DNA from: a virus
Length of the DNA stretch: 64,000 nucleotides
IMG/VR virus record: IMGVR_UViG_3300036823_000120
Span: 1-64,000 of that record
Reading direction: 5' to 3' (one strand)
Under the pieces are notes generated by a model. The model had not been told where the DNA came from. It saw nothing but the letters and a program-made list of their open reading frames with translations, and did no database searches. The position numbers and the translations under genes are program-made. This document shows positions 55,870-64,000 of the stretch, piece by piece. Within the stretch, counting starts at the first letter, position 1, and each line of letters begins with the position of its first letter.

Positions 55870-56086
55870 TCTGGATGGGTAACTGCGTTATCCCTAATTC
55901 CAGTGCAGCTTGATACCGATAATAGCCATCTATAATGGTATATAAGCCATTCGTCTTATGCTGTACAAGAAGTGGCTCAAGAATACCATCAAGGCGGATA
56001 TCTTCTCGTAACTCGACGAAAAGCTGTCCGCTAGGCTGTGAAGGTTTGGGTGGTTGCCTGATTTCCATGATGTTAACTATTAACAT
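55832..56086 (-). CDS. Short ParB N-terminal-domain protein
   Basis: 84 aa from ATG 56086 with AGGAG 9 nt upstream. It has ELREDIRLDGILEPLLVQHK and LYTIIDGYYRYQAALELGIT, the ParB N-terminal domain only, with DGYYR for the usual GHRR. First gene of the leftward block; coupled to the full ParB-like gene downstream. Confidence 0.7.
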   Translation of the reverse strand: MLIVNIMEIRQPPKPSQPSGQLFVELREDIRLDGILEPLLVQHKTNGLYTIIDGYYRYQAALELGITQLPIQIATVPPPKKPEL

Positions 56087-56190
56087 GTTATAAGCTCCTA
56101 CCTGATAAGCATATTTTCATTTCTAATGTCTAGTCTGCTTTTCTCCTTATTCTTATATTCGTTTTAATATTTCCTAGATGCCGCAATGGG

Positions 56191-56544
56191 CCTCTACTCA
56201 TATAACCGCAGTTACAGTCAAAAATCCCAAAATAATTCTGGCGGCTCGCTCCACCGACCAGCATCGCCCTGGCGAGCCGTTTGGCGGCTCTCACGTCGCC
56301 CAAACGGGGCGAACGCGATCGAGTCTGAAGATCGGGCCGGGCGAGACGATCGACGGGCAGACGCGAGCTAATGAGCCGGTCTCTCGATTGTTGTTCATGT
56401 TGCGATTTAGACTACTACTATATGAAGGAATTAAAATGAAATTTGAATGGGTCATAGAGTAGTATATAGGAAGTAAATGAAGAACAACACGATTCCGGAC
56501 TATTTTGGGATTTTTGGCCGTAACTGCGGTCATATAGGTAGAGG
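56191..56544. mobile_element. 350-bp element with 51-bp terminal inverted repeats (MITE-like)
   Basis: Left arm 56191-56241 and right arm 56494-56544 are reverse complements with about 9 differences over 51 bp (CCTCTAC...ATA.AACCGCAGTTAC, then CCAAAATA). The core (56240-56400) is GC-rich (GGCGAGCC, GCCGGGCGAGACGATCG) unlike its surroundings. No gene in it. Target duplication not resolved. Confidence 0.6.
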
Positions 56545-56603
56545 AACCACAACATCACTAATCGTGAAAATACCAAACAATTGTTAGAATGACAATAAAA
56601 ACA

Positions 56604-56795
56604 GCTTATGAGCCTTATTTTAGCTTATCAGGTATGCTTATGAGCCTTATTTTAGCTTATCAGGTATGCTTATGAGCCTTATTTTAGCTTATCAGGTATG
56701 CTTATCAGATATGCTTATCAGGTATGCTTATGAGCTTTATTTTAGCTTATCAGGTATGCTTATGAGCCTTATTTTAGCTTATGAGACTTATTTTT
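56604..56795. repeat. 32-bp tandem repeats, about five copies
   Basis: The unit GCTTATGAGCCTTATTTTAG plus CTTATCAGGTAT occurs three times exactly (56604, 56636, 56668), then as a shortened piece and two more variants to 56795. It sits between the leftward and rightward blocks, just before the primase-helicase gene. Iteron- or operator-like; GCTTAT is also overrepresented elsewhere in the window. Confidence 0.85.
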
Positions 56796-56817
56796 ACAAA
56801 CTGAATAAGGTGAACTA

Positions 56818-59565
56818 ATGAATCCTATGCGTTGTGAAGCAATTGCACGCTTATTGATTGCAAAAACACATCCAGACCTTGCTAAGCTTTACACGCCTGA
56901 GATGGAAGTACAAGTTCTTGCTGCTAAAGATGATGGTGAGATGATTAAAGAACCAGGCTTTCAAGGTAAGGAATGGAGAGCTTTTACAGATGGCTTTAAC
57001 ACATGGAAATCAATAAGAATTCCATATAAAGCTAACACAGAACCTGAATATGAAGATAAGCCAATAAGCTTTTCACTTGAACATCATGCTGAAGGTATTG
57101 GCATGACTGGTTGGAATTGGAAGAAAAGAACATCTCAATGGGTAGCTTATGACTTCGATGCAATTGTCGGACACTCTGATAAGCACTCTAAAAAGCTTAC
57201 AGATAAGGAACTTGAAGAAGTCACAGAGCAACTTAAGAGGATTCCATTTTCCACTTTACGCTTATCAACGTCTGGAAAGGGCTTACATCTCTATGTATTT
57301 CTTGATTCCATTCCTACTGCTAATCACACTGAACATGCTGCTCTTGCTCGTAGTGTCTTAAGTATGCTTAGCGGTATGGTTGGAGCAGATTTCACCACAA
57401 GAGTAGATATTTGTGGTGGAAATATGTGGGTATGGCATCGTAAAATGTATACATCATATGTATTACATAAAGATAACATAAGCTTTGGTGATAAGAATCA
57501 AGGTCTTAAGCTTATTAAGCAAGGTGAAGTGTTAAAAGAAGTTCCAGCTAATTGGCGTGATCATGTTCCCGTTATATCTCGCACATGTAAAACAACTATA
57601 CCTTCATTTGTATATGATTTAAATACAACTGATCCCGATAAGCTTTTCACAGAGTTGTCTAGTCAACGTCCTAAAACTCCACTTGATCTAGAGCATAAAA
57701 AGCTTATAGAATGGTTATCGCACAATAATTGTCGCTGGTGGTGGGATAATGATAACTGGATGCTTGTAACTCACACATATCACTTAAAAGAAGCCCATCT
57801 TGCTTTAAAAATGAGAGGTAAATACGAAACTTTAGCGACTGGAAGTGAAAGAGGAGGAGATCACAATGCATTTTGTTTTCCTGTGCGTGGCGGAGCTTGG
57901 GCTATACGCCGTTATTCTCTAGGAGTTAAAGAAGCTGATACATGGGAACAAGATGGTTCCAGATGGACGAGATGCTACATCAACAGGGATATTGACCTGT
58001 CTTTAGCTGCTAGAATGTATGATGGAGTAGAACATGAAAAAGGTGGTTTCATCTTTAGAGATGCTGAATCAGCCGTAAAAGCTTTGTCAGAAGTTGGAGT
58101 TAATTTTGACCCACTACCAGCTTGGATTACTGGCAGAAAAACAATTTTAAAGCCAGTTAGAGGCGATAATAAGCTTTTGGTGACAATTGAAGCAGAAGAA
58201 GGCAAGGACGATGCAACAAAGATGTCAGGATGGTATATTGAAAAGAAGTTTTGGCGAAGAATTTTTAGAGTAGATCTTCCTACAGTACCAAGTGGAGATA
58301 ACAAAGAAGATTATAATGATTTAATTCGCCATGTAAGTAACGAAGAAGGTGCAGATGCTGGGTGGATGCTTAGGCGAGAAGGACATTGGTGTGATGAACC
58401 AATCGAACACATTAAAATTGTACTTAGAAGTATGGACCAAGATCAGCGATCTATTGATCAAATCCTAGGCGGATCAATTATTAATGCTTGGAAGCTAGTA
58501 AATCATCCTTTTCAGCCAGAATATCCAGGAAATCGTGAATGGAATCGTGATGCTGCACGCTTTATAGTTGCTCCAACAGCCGATGCTGAGCAACTTAGCT
58601 ATCCAACATGGCAAAAAGTCCTTGAAAATTGCGGTAAAGGTCTTGATTACGATATAAAAGATCATGTATGGTGTAAAGAAAATAGTATAAGCAATGGTGC
58701 CGATTACTTAAAGCTTTGGTTAGCATGTATGTTCAAGTTCCCTGATCGTCCTACACCATATTTGGCCTTTTGGGGCGATCAGGATAGCGGAAAAAGCACA
58801 TTTCACGAAATGTTAAATTTGCTTTTTGAAGGCGGTACAATGGGTGCTGATACTGCACTCACATCAAAGGAAGGCTTTAATGGTGAATTACTATCTGCAA
58901 TTCTATGTATAGTTGAAGAAACTAGCATGAAAGGTAGCACATTAGCTAATAGAAGAATCAAAGATTGGGTAACAAGCCCTTACATCACGATTCACGCAAA
59001 GAACTGTACTCCATATCGTGCAAAAAATTACACGCATTGGATACAAACAGCTAATGAACAAGAAGATTGTCCAGTATTTCCTGGAGATACAAGAATTACG
59101 TTAATTCATGTATCTGAATTACAAAAAGATAAAATGATCCCAAAAGACGAATTACGAACATTGCTCCAAAAAGAGGCTCCTGATTTCTTAGCAAGTGTCC
59201 TTGCTATTGAAATTCCTAAGTCAAATAGTCGTCTAGCGCTCCCAATTATTGAAACTTCTGATAAAAAGAGACTTGAACAGAAAAATATGTCTCTTATTGA
59301 GCAATTTATCTTAGAAGAAGTTGCTTGTGTAGATGGTTATTTAATTGCTGCAACTGAATTTCACGAGAAATTTAGTTGTTGGGTTGATGACAAGGAACGT
59401 GGAAATTGGTCAAAGACCAAAATTGGTCGAGAGTTACCTAATAAGTTTCCTCGGGGTCGTATTGGTAATTCCAACGAAACTGGTTATGGGAATATGACGT
59501 TCGATAAAGAAGCCAAACCCGCCAGAAAACTTATTTTAAAAGGTATGTACTTACGCCCGGAGTAA
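56818..59565 (+). CDS. Primase-helicase (AEP-like primase plus superfamily 3 helicase)
   Basis: 915 aa. The N-terminal third has WVAYDFDAIVGHS (catalytic Asp pair, about residue 106) and LRLSTSGKGLHLYVFLD (about 148), the archaeo-eukaryotic primase layout. The C-terminal helicase has Walker A GDQDSGKST (about 653) and Walker B ILCIVEETS (about 698), with a conserved Asn in WIQTANEQ. It would prime and open the replication fork. The ATG follows AAGGTG and the tandem-repeat array. Confidence 0.85.
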   Translation: MNPMRCEAIARLLIAKTHPDLAKLYTPEMEVQVLAAKDDGEMIKEPGFQGKEWRAFTDGFNTWKSIRIPYKANTEPEYEDKPISFSLEHHAEGIGMTGWNWKKRTSQWVAYDFDAIVGHSDKHSKKLTDKELEEVTEQLKRIPFSTLRLSTSGKGLHLYVFLDSIPTANHTEHAALARSVLSMLSGMVGADFTTRVDICGGNMWVWHRKMYTSYVLHKDNISFGDKNQGLKLIKQGEVLKEVPANWRDHVPVISRTCKTTIPSFVYDLNTTDPDKLFTELSSQRPKTPLDLEHKKLIEWLSHNNCRWWWDNDNWMLVTHTYHLKEAHLALKMRGKYETLATGSERGGDHNAFCFPVRGGAWAIRRYSLGVKEADTWEQDGSRWTRCYINRDIDLSLAARMYDGVEHEKGGFIFRDAESAVKALSEVGVNFDPLPAWITGRKTILKPVRGDNKLLVTIEAEEGKDDATKMSGWYIEKKFWRRIFRVDLPTVPSGDNKEDYNDLIRHVSNEEGADAGWMLRREGHWCDEPIEHIKIVLRSMDQDQRSIDQILGGSIINAWKLVNHPFQPEYPGNREWNRDAARFIVAPTADAEQLSYPTWQKVLENCGKGLDYDIKDHVWCKENSISNGADYLKLWLACMFKFPDRPTPYLAFWGDQDSGKSTFHEMLNLLFEGGTMGADTALTSKEGFNGELLSAILCIVEETSMKGSTLANRRIKDWVTSPYITIHAKNCTPYRAKNYTHWIQTANEQEDCPVFPGDTRITLIHVSELQKDKMIPKDELRTLLQKEAPDFLASVLAIEIPKSNSRLALPIIETSDKKRLEQKNMSLIEQFILEEVACVDGYLIAATEFHEKFSCWVDDKERGNWSKTKIGRELPNKFPRGRIGNSNETGYGNMTFDKEAKPARKLILKGMYLRPE

Positions 59566-59825
59566 TGATGACGCCTTACAATCAGTTTATAGATATGCTT
59601 AACAAGGCAGGATATATACTTGTTAAAGGAACGACTTATATCAATATCAAAGACAAAGAATATGTGATTGATCGAGGGATGCCCGGCATCATTTTTGTCA
59701 GCCTTGGAAAAGGACTAATGGGAACAGAAAATGCTTATACAAATTTAGATTTTGACGCAAACACAGGAGAATTCCTTGACCATTCAAGTCGATTCGACGA
59801 GGGAATTGTTTCAAATGAATTATAG
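59565..59825 (+). CDS. Hypothetical protein
   Basis: 86 aa starting at TAATG overlap with the primase-helicase stop. Beta-rich (KGTTYINIKDKEYVIDRG). Coupled translation suggests a replication accessory, but no family is recognised. Confidence 0.55.
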   Translation: MMTPYNQFIDMLNKAGYILVKGTTYINIKDKEYVIDRGMPGIIFVSLGKGLMGTENAYTNLDFDANTGEFLDHSSRFDEGIVSNEL

Positions 59826-59861
59826 TCAACTTTAGGAACCTATTAATCTTAAGGATAACAA

Positions 59862-60431
59862 ATGCGTAAAGTCATTGGGATAGGACATCAAAAGGGAGTT
59901 GGCAAAGATCATTTTGTTAATTATTGTTTTGATGTCTTACGTACAGAGACTCGTAAGCTTAAGATTGTACGACGTGGATTTGCTGATAAGCTTTATCAGT
60001 TTCTTCATAGTACATATGCTTGGGCAGGTTTTCGAGAGAAAACTTATTATGACGAAAAGCCTGAACGAAAGAACGAAGTCCTAAAGAATGGTAAAACTCC
60101 TCGTCAAATGCTTATTGATGTAGGAACACCTGTTATGCGTGCCTATGATAATGATATTTGGATTAATGCTTGTCTAAAAGATGAAGATTATGACATTTTA
60201 TTTGTAACTGATCTTCGTTTTCCAAATGAATTTATAGCTATAGAAGAAATGGGAGGTTATTTGATACGTATTATACGTCCTGGATTACCTATTCCAACTG
60301 ATGTAGCTGATACTGCTCTAAACGGATGGGAAGAACGATGGAAGTTCACATTCCAAAATAACGAAGATAAAAAGAAGCTTTACACTTTAGCTGAAGCTTT
60401 TACATTGACTCATATTTTGGAAAGAAAATAA
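59862..60431 (+). CDS. Deoxynucleoside monophosphate kinase-like P-loop protein
   Basis: 189 aa. P-loop GIGHQKGVGKDHF (about residues 6-18), FADKLYQFLHST (about 42) and VTDLRFPNEFIAIEEMGGYL (about 110), as in phage T4 gp1-type dNMP kinases. It would convert dNMPs (including dTMP from ThyX) to dNDPs. Stop overlaps the Dam start as TAATG. Confidence 0.8.
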   Translation: MRKVIGIGHQKGVGKDHFVNYCFDVLRTETRKLKIVRRGFADKLYQFLHSTYAWAGFREKTYYDEKPERKNEVLKNGKTPRQMLIDVGTPVMRAYDNDIWINACLKDEDYDILFVTDLRFPNEFIAIEEMGGYLIRIIRPGLPIPTDVADTALNGWEERWKFTFQNNEDKKKLYTLAEAFTLTHILERK

Positions 60432-61333
60432 TGTCAGATGATATCCTTGGAATGCTTATGGGCATGAATGATGAAAAGGAAGTTCGAGAAACTTATCTTA
60501 GACTTCCTTTTGGTTATCCAGGTTCAAAAGCTAATGAATTGCACAATATTTTGCCTCACTTACCTTATACAGACAAGTATGCAGAACCATTTGGTGGCTC
60601 TGGAATTGTTCTACTGAATCGAAAACCATCAAAGTTAGAGGTTTTCAATGATAGGTATGCCGGAGTTACTTGCTTCTTCCGGGTTATCCGAGATCCAATT
60701 CTCAGGGAACAGCTTATTGAGCGACTTGCCATTACTCTTCACTCACGAGAAGAGTTCTGTTGGTGTAAGTCAACATGGAAAGACCATGCTGATCCTGTTG
60801 AGAGAGCGGCAAGATGGTTCTACACAATTAGATATGCGGTCAATAGTAAGCCAACATCAACATTCGGTCGCTCACTCACTGCCAAGGCGAGTTTTGCACA
60901 CAAGCTCCCAATTTCACTTGAGCTTTTTCTCCCGGTTTCTGTTCGACTTGAAAGAGTGCAGATCGAGAATTTGGATTGGAGATTATGTCTAAGGGACTAC
61001 GATCAAGAAGGAATGGTTTGGTACTTAGATCCAAGTTATCTTGGTACTCAAGGTAATTATGAATTCGAACTTACTAGAGCCGATCATATTGAACTTTGTG
61101 ATCGTGTACATAATCTTAAAGGTTATGTTGCTTTAAGTGGTTTCGATAATGACTTAACAAATGAGATATATGGACGTTACAAATGGAAAGAAGTTTTTGC
61201 TTGGAAACGCCAAACTAGAGCTTTGACACAAAGTTTTAGTGACACGAATAATCTTGAAGGTTATGAGGGTGACACGGAACGTGGTGTGAAATCACATGTC
61301 AAAGAGGCTTTATGGTTAAAGGACTTCAAATGA
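60431..61333 (+). CDS. dam: D12-class DNA adenine methylase (Dam-like)
   Basis: 300 aa. SAM motif FGYPGSKANEL and YAEPFGGSGIVLLNRKPSKL at about 27-65, catalytic motif WYLDPSYLGTQ (DPSY in place of DPPY) at about 199-209, and a typical C-terminal HIELCDRVHNLKGYVALSG. Methylates adenine-N6 in a short site; could protect phage DNA from host nucleases. Followed by a coupled zinc protein. Confidence 0.85.
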   Translation: MSDDILGMLMGMNDEKEVRETYLRLPFGYPGSKANELHNILPHLPYTDKYAEPFGGSGIVLLNRKPSKLEVFNDRYAGVTCFFRVIRDPILREQLIERLAITLHSREEFCWCKSTWKDHADPVERAARWFYTIRYAVNSKPTSTFGRSLTAKASFAHKLPISLELFLPVSVRLERVQIENLDWRLCLRDYDQEGMVWYLDPSYLGTQGNYEFELTRADHIELCDRVHNLKGYVALSGFDNDLTNEIYGRYKWKEVFAWKRQTRALTQSFSDTNNLEGYEGDTERGVKSHVKEALWLKDFK

Positions 61334-61557
61334 ATGGTTTTAAGTGCGTAGAGTGTCAATCACTGTTTCCTGAAGCTGTAATTTTGGAACATGCTGTAAG
61401 GTTGAGATTAGATGTCAACCATTTAAAGTGCCCAGTTTGTGGCTGTCAATTCACAGATGAAAAACTTGGTCAAGAGTTTCATGGCCAAAGTAACTCGCCC
61501 TCAATTCGTGAATGTAGTTGGACTAATCCAAGTACCGCTTCACCTGACGACCGATAG
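61330..61557 (+). CDS. Small zinc-ribbon protein
   Basis: 75 aa from ATG 61330 coupled to the Dam stop (ATGA). FKCVECQSLF and LKCPVCGCQF form a CxxC...CxxC zinc site. Function unknown. Confidence 0.6.
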   Translation: MNGFKCVECQSLFPEAVILEHAVRLRLDVNHLKCPVCGCQFTDEKLGQEFHGQSNSPSIRECSWTNPSTASPDDR

Positions 61558-61564
61558 GAGCAAT

Positions 61565-62140
61565 ATGTCTGGTGGTAAAAACATTGACGAACTTGGACCA
61601 TACACACGACCACGCTCATTGACAAAAGTTCACTTCATGAGCTTTTATCCAAACGAAATCAAGATTGATGATATTAGTTATCACTTGGCACGGGCAGGTC
61701 GATTTGGCAATGCTATCGAACCTTGGTATAGTGTTGCAGAACATTCTGTAATGATGGCAAATATATTCATTGAACGGGATGATGACTTAGTTCTTGCTCG
61801 TCAAGCTTTGATGCACGATGCTGCGGAATATTTATTTACAGATCTTCCAGCACCAATCAAGAAATTCTGCAAAGACTATGAAAACTTAATAGATAACTTT
61901 GAAGCCAAGCTTATGGACCACTTTGGTGTTCAGTTTCCGTATGATCCAAAGATAAAGAATCTTGATAAGATCATGTGTTCGACTGAACAGTTAATATTAC
62001 GTGGACATGAGCCAGATACATATGACGATATTAAGCCAGATGAAAATATGTTCTTTCATTTGTGGCCGTGGCAAAAAGCTCAAAATGAATTTCAAATAAT
62101 GTTTCAATATCTCTTTCCTGATTATAAGGATACTGAATAA
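61565..62140 (+). CDS. HD-domain phosphohydrolase (YfbR-like 5'-deoxynucleotidase)
   Basis: 191 aa from ATG 61565, with AGGAG upstream (longer starts have none). HD motifs: WYSVAEHSVMMA (first His, about residue 59), ALMHDAAEYLFTDLPAPIKK (His-Asp pair, about 80) and a late Asp (NLDKIM). YfbR enzymes dephosphorylate dNMPs, useful for scavenging or for draining host nucleotides. Overlaps the exonuclease start. Confidence 0.8.
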   Translation: MSGGKNIDELGPYTRPRSLTKVHFMSFYPNEIKIDDISYHLARAGRFGNAIEPWYSVAEHSVMMANIFIERDDDLVLARQALMHDAAEYLFTDLPAPIKKFCKDYENLIDNFEAKLMDHFGVQFPYDPKIKNLDKIMCSTEQLILRGHEPDTYDDIKPDENMFFHLWPWQKAQNEFQIMFQYLFPDYKDTE

Positions 62141-62808
62141 TGAGCGAAGAAGAATTCAGAAAACCTAGTAAAATAACTTCTGCAAATAAAACTTTTTGGG
62201 GAATGAACCATCTTAATGGCAACTTGCTTTGTGCAGTTGATGTTGAAACAACTGGTACTGACCCCAATATTCATGGAATTGTTGAAATTGCCATATTGCC
62301 TTTGAATGGTAATCTTGAACCACATGAACATTTTCCTCTCTTTCACATGCGAATGAAGCCTGAAGAAGGAGAAGAAATTGATGAAGAAGCTTTTAAAATC
62401 AATCAAACTGATTTAGCAGATTTAATTCTTACAGGATTTCCAAGAGAGACTGTAGCTGATTTTTTAATGAATTGGTTTGAAACTCTTGGACTTATTAAAT
62501 ACAAGAAAATTATGGCTCTTGGTTGTAATTGGCCATTCGATAGAGCTATGCTTGAAAGATGGGTTGGAAAAGAAAGCTTTGAGCATGTTTTTGATGTACG
62601 ATATAGAGATGTGCAAGTAGCAGCTAATTTTCTAAATGATTGTGCCGATGTAAGATGTGAACAAGTACCATTTTCAAAGGTTAATTTAAAGTATCTTTGT
62701 AGTACACTTAAAGTTGAAAATCCACGGGCACATAGTGCGATTGGCGATTGTCTCGCAACCGCACAGATATATAGAAAATTGCTTAATATGCGGCCAGGAT
62801 TACTGTGA
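62140..62808 (+). CDS. DnaQ-like 3'-5' exonuclease (second copy)
   Basis: 222 aa. ExoI LLCAVDVETTGTDPN (about 26), ExoII-like ALGCNWPFDRAML (about 125) and ExoIII RAHSAIGDCLATAQIYR (about 197). DEDDh type, starts by TAATG overlap. Only distantly similar to the copy at 22264. Likely proofreading or DNA turnover. Confidence 0.85.
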   Translation: MSEEEFRKPSKITSANKTFWGMNHLNGNLLCAVDVETTGTDPNIHGIVEIAILPLNGNLEPHEHFPLFHMRMKPEEGEEIDEEAFKINQTDLADLILTGFPRETVADFLMNWFETLGLIKYKKIMALGCNWPFDRAMLERWVGKESFEHVFDVRYRDVQVAANFLNDCADVRCEQVPFSKVNLKYLCSTLKVENPRAHSAIGDCLATAQIYRKLLNMRPGLL

Positions 62809-63336
62809 TGCATAGAAAGAATTGATTAGATCAGTAAAATCAGAGGCAGTGACTTCACTTGAAATCCTGCCTCTCCAGTTCCAACCATAGTTTTGCATTG
62901 TACTACAATCAGTTTCCATATTATTAAAAACAGTGTTCAAAAGTATTTGAAATTTTGAGCCACCATCTGGGTCAGCATCGGCAGCTTTTTGTCCAAGTAA
63001 AGCATCTCCAAAGAAATTCAACTCAAACTTCGACCATTGCCAAAACAAATCCCTTAAAGTTTGCATTGAATCAGCATATCCAGGAGGAGGCCAACTGATT
63101 GATTGATGGCCCTGATCACCAGTAACTCCATAGGCTTTACTGACAATAAAAATAATACAAACTTTAGGTCCAAAGAATTGTGCATGGAATGGTGTAATGC
63201 CAGCTAAAGGATTTGTTAATGTTTGTGGAATAAAGCAATAATATTGACTTGGTCTATTACTATTTCTTTCATGATAATAATTTTCAAGTCCTACTGCAAC
63301 TTGACTCCACATTTGAGATGTTGAAACTATTGCCAT
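62800..63336 (-). CDS. Hypothetical protein
   Basis: 178 aa, converging on the exonuclease gene and overlapping it by 9 nt. Rich in aromatic residues (SISWPPPGYADSMQ; WSKFELNFFGDALLG). Could be a structural or host-interaction protein; no family recognised. Confidence 0.55.
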   Translation of the reverse strand: MAIVSTSQMWSQVAVGLENYYHERNSNRPSQYYCFIPQTLTNPLAGITPFHAQFFGPKVCIIFIVSKAYGVTGDQGHQSISWPPPGYADSMQTLRDLFWQWSKFELNFFGDALLGQKAADADPDGGSKFQILLNTVFNNMETDCSTMQNYGWNWRGRISSEVTASDFTDLINSFYASQ

Positions 63337-63343
63337 TTTATCC

Positions 63344-63949
63344 TCAACATTGATTCACATCATCACAAACCCAATATACTCCTTGTGTATTTGGATTTGG
63401 TGCATGTCCTGGACTTCCTCCACAAATCATACTTGTATCATAAAAGCCTGATGCTGCATTAATTGAAAGTTGAGTATAGTTACATTCCGGAGAGCAATCA
63501 CAACTATTTGGACTACCACCTTTAGTACCACAAAAGACAGAAACATGTGATTGACCACTTCCAGATATACAAGTCCAATTAACATAAAAATAAGCGCAAT
63601 CCAAAAAGCCACCCATAGGCTGTGAATCAAGCATCTCACATCTTAAAGATGGTCTTGGGCCCGGCGGTGGAGGTGGCGGAGGTACACCACCACCCCAATC
63701 TGTTGTGTTAATTACTGCATCATCAAAATAAAAACGTACCATCTTTGGAATTGACATCAAAGGATAATTACTCCACTCTGTTACAGGTGGAGCAGAATAC
63801 GTTTGAGTTGTATCAGCATTAGGAGACCAGTAAATCGGGATCTTCCCGTTTGCGAAGTTGTGGTAACACACCAACAAATCCGGTGGGGAGGACGAGGGAG
63901 ATTTGGGTTGTCCGAGATTGTGGTTCGTCGGGAGCATCACAATTCTCAC
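63344..63949 (-). CDS. Cys-rich protein with polyproline linker
   Basis: 201 aa, start GTG 63949 or the ATG at 63937. A (GVPPPPPPPGP) linker at about residues 93-105 separates an N-terminal Pro/Ser-rich part from a Cys-rich C-terminal module (CGTKGGSPNSCDCSPECNYT). Style of planctomycete secreted proteins or phage fibres. Upstream sequence runs off the window. Confidence 0.5.
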   Translation of the reverse strand: MRIVMLPTNHNLGQPKSPSSSPPDLLVCYHNFANGKIPIYWSPNADTTQTYSAPPVTEWSNYPLMSIPKMVRFYFDDAVINTTDWGGGVPPPPPPPGPRPSLRCEMLDSQPMGGFLDCAYFYVNWTCISGSGQSHVSVFCGTKGGSPNSCDCSPECNYTQLSINAASGFYDTSMICGGSPGHAPNPNTQGVYWVCDDVNQC

Positions 63950-64000
63950 AATCTTTTATACTTGTTGTCCGGTAAAACTTTAAGCACCACCAAAGAAAGC

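Noticed and set aside
56178-56533. Short frames inside the inverted-repeat element
   Set aside because: They share the terminal repeat sequence (TAVTVKNPKI/TAVTAKNPKI) on both strands, which is a repeat artefact.
56604-56795. CRISPR array
   Set aside because: The units abut without unique spacers and no cas genes are present; it is a simple tandem repeat.
7066-62808. Whole-genome stop-codon reassignment (TAA/TAG to Gln)
   Set aside because: TAA and TAG clearly end many intact, coupled genes such as thyX and the intact neighbours; only three genes have clean internal stops.

Overview
The window looks like part of a large double-stranded DNA phage genome, or a phage-like megaplasmid, whose host is probably a Gemmata-like planctomycete. 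The phage call rests on the gene set: dUTPase, ThyX, class II ribonucleotide reductase, dNMP kinase, family A DNA polymerase, primase-helicase, ATP-dependent ligase, pyrimidine-dimer glycosylase, a sigma-like factor, tRNAs, and many short, tightly overlapping hypothetical genes. The host call rests on two proteins with the planctomycete 'repeat-companion' motif (RLVFADWLDE, TIGR02996 type), a secreted CAP-like protein and a secreted NCSNG-repeat protein. No capsid, tail or terminase gene was recognised, so the virion-gene half must lie elsewhere and the phage assignment is an inference.

Layout. Positions 1-3.7 kb are regulatory and sparsely coding: four short minus-strand genes, each with its own near-identical promoter, then hairpins, a 240-bp inverted repeat and three plus-strand promoters. 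Positions 3.7-6.3 kb are a plus-strand group (a ParB-like protein and small genes). Repeats and a 34-bp perfect hairpin separate it from the next block. Positions 7.1-56.1 kb are one long minus-strand block of about 85 genes joined by ATGA, TAATG or short overlaps, which suggests long operons with coupled translation. Nucleotide-metabolism genes (dut, Nudix, thyX, ligase) lie at the left end of the block, and replication and repair genes (RNR, polymerase, intein-split helicase, ParB-like proteins) at the right end. tRNA genes and tRNA-like structures are clustered at 28-34 kb. A 350-bp inverted-repeat element and an array of 32-bp tandem repeats sit at 56.2-56.8 kb, where transcription diverges. 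Positions 56.8-62.8 kb are a plus-strand replication and nucleotide module (primase-helicase, dNMP kinase, Dam-type methylase, HD phosphohydrolase, exonuclease), followed by two minus-strand genes of unknown function.

Most notable. (1) The class II RNR gene is cut by three related group I introns that leave a 10-nt micro-exon; the four exons join to exactly 726 codons, and intron 1 splits the codon of the predicted thiyl-radical cysteine. (2) An HNH-type intein sits in the Walker A motif of an SNF2-like helicase. (3) At least three accessory genes carry one in-frame TAA or TAG in otherwise perfect reading frames, and several others are frameshifted. (4) There is an unusual number of ParB-fold genes and of self-splicing or homing elements. 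All calls are by eye; no search was run.
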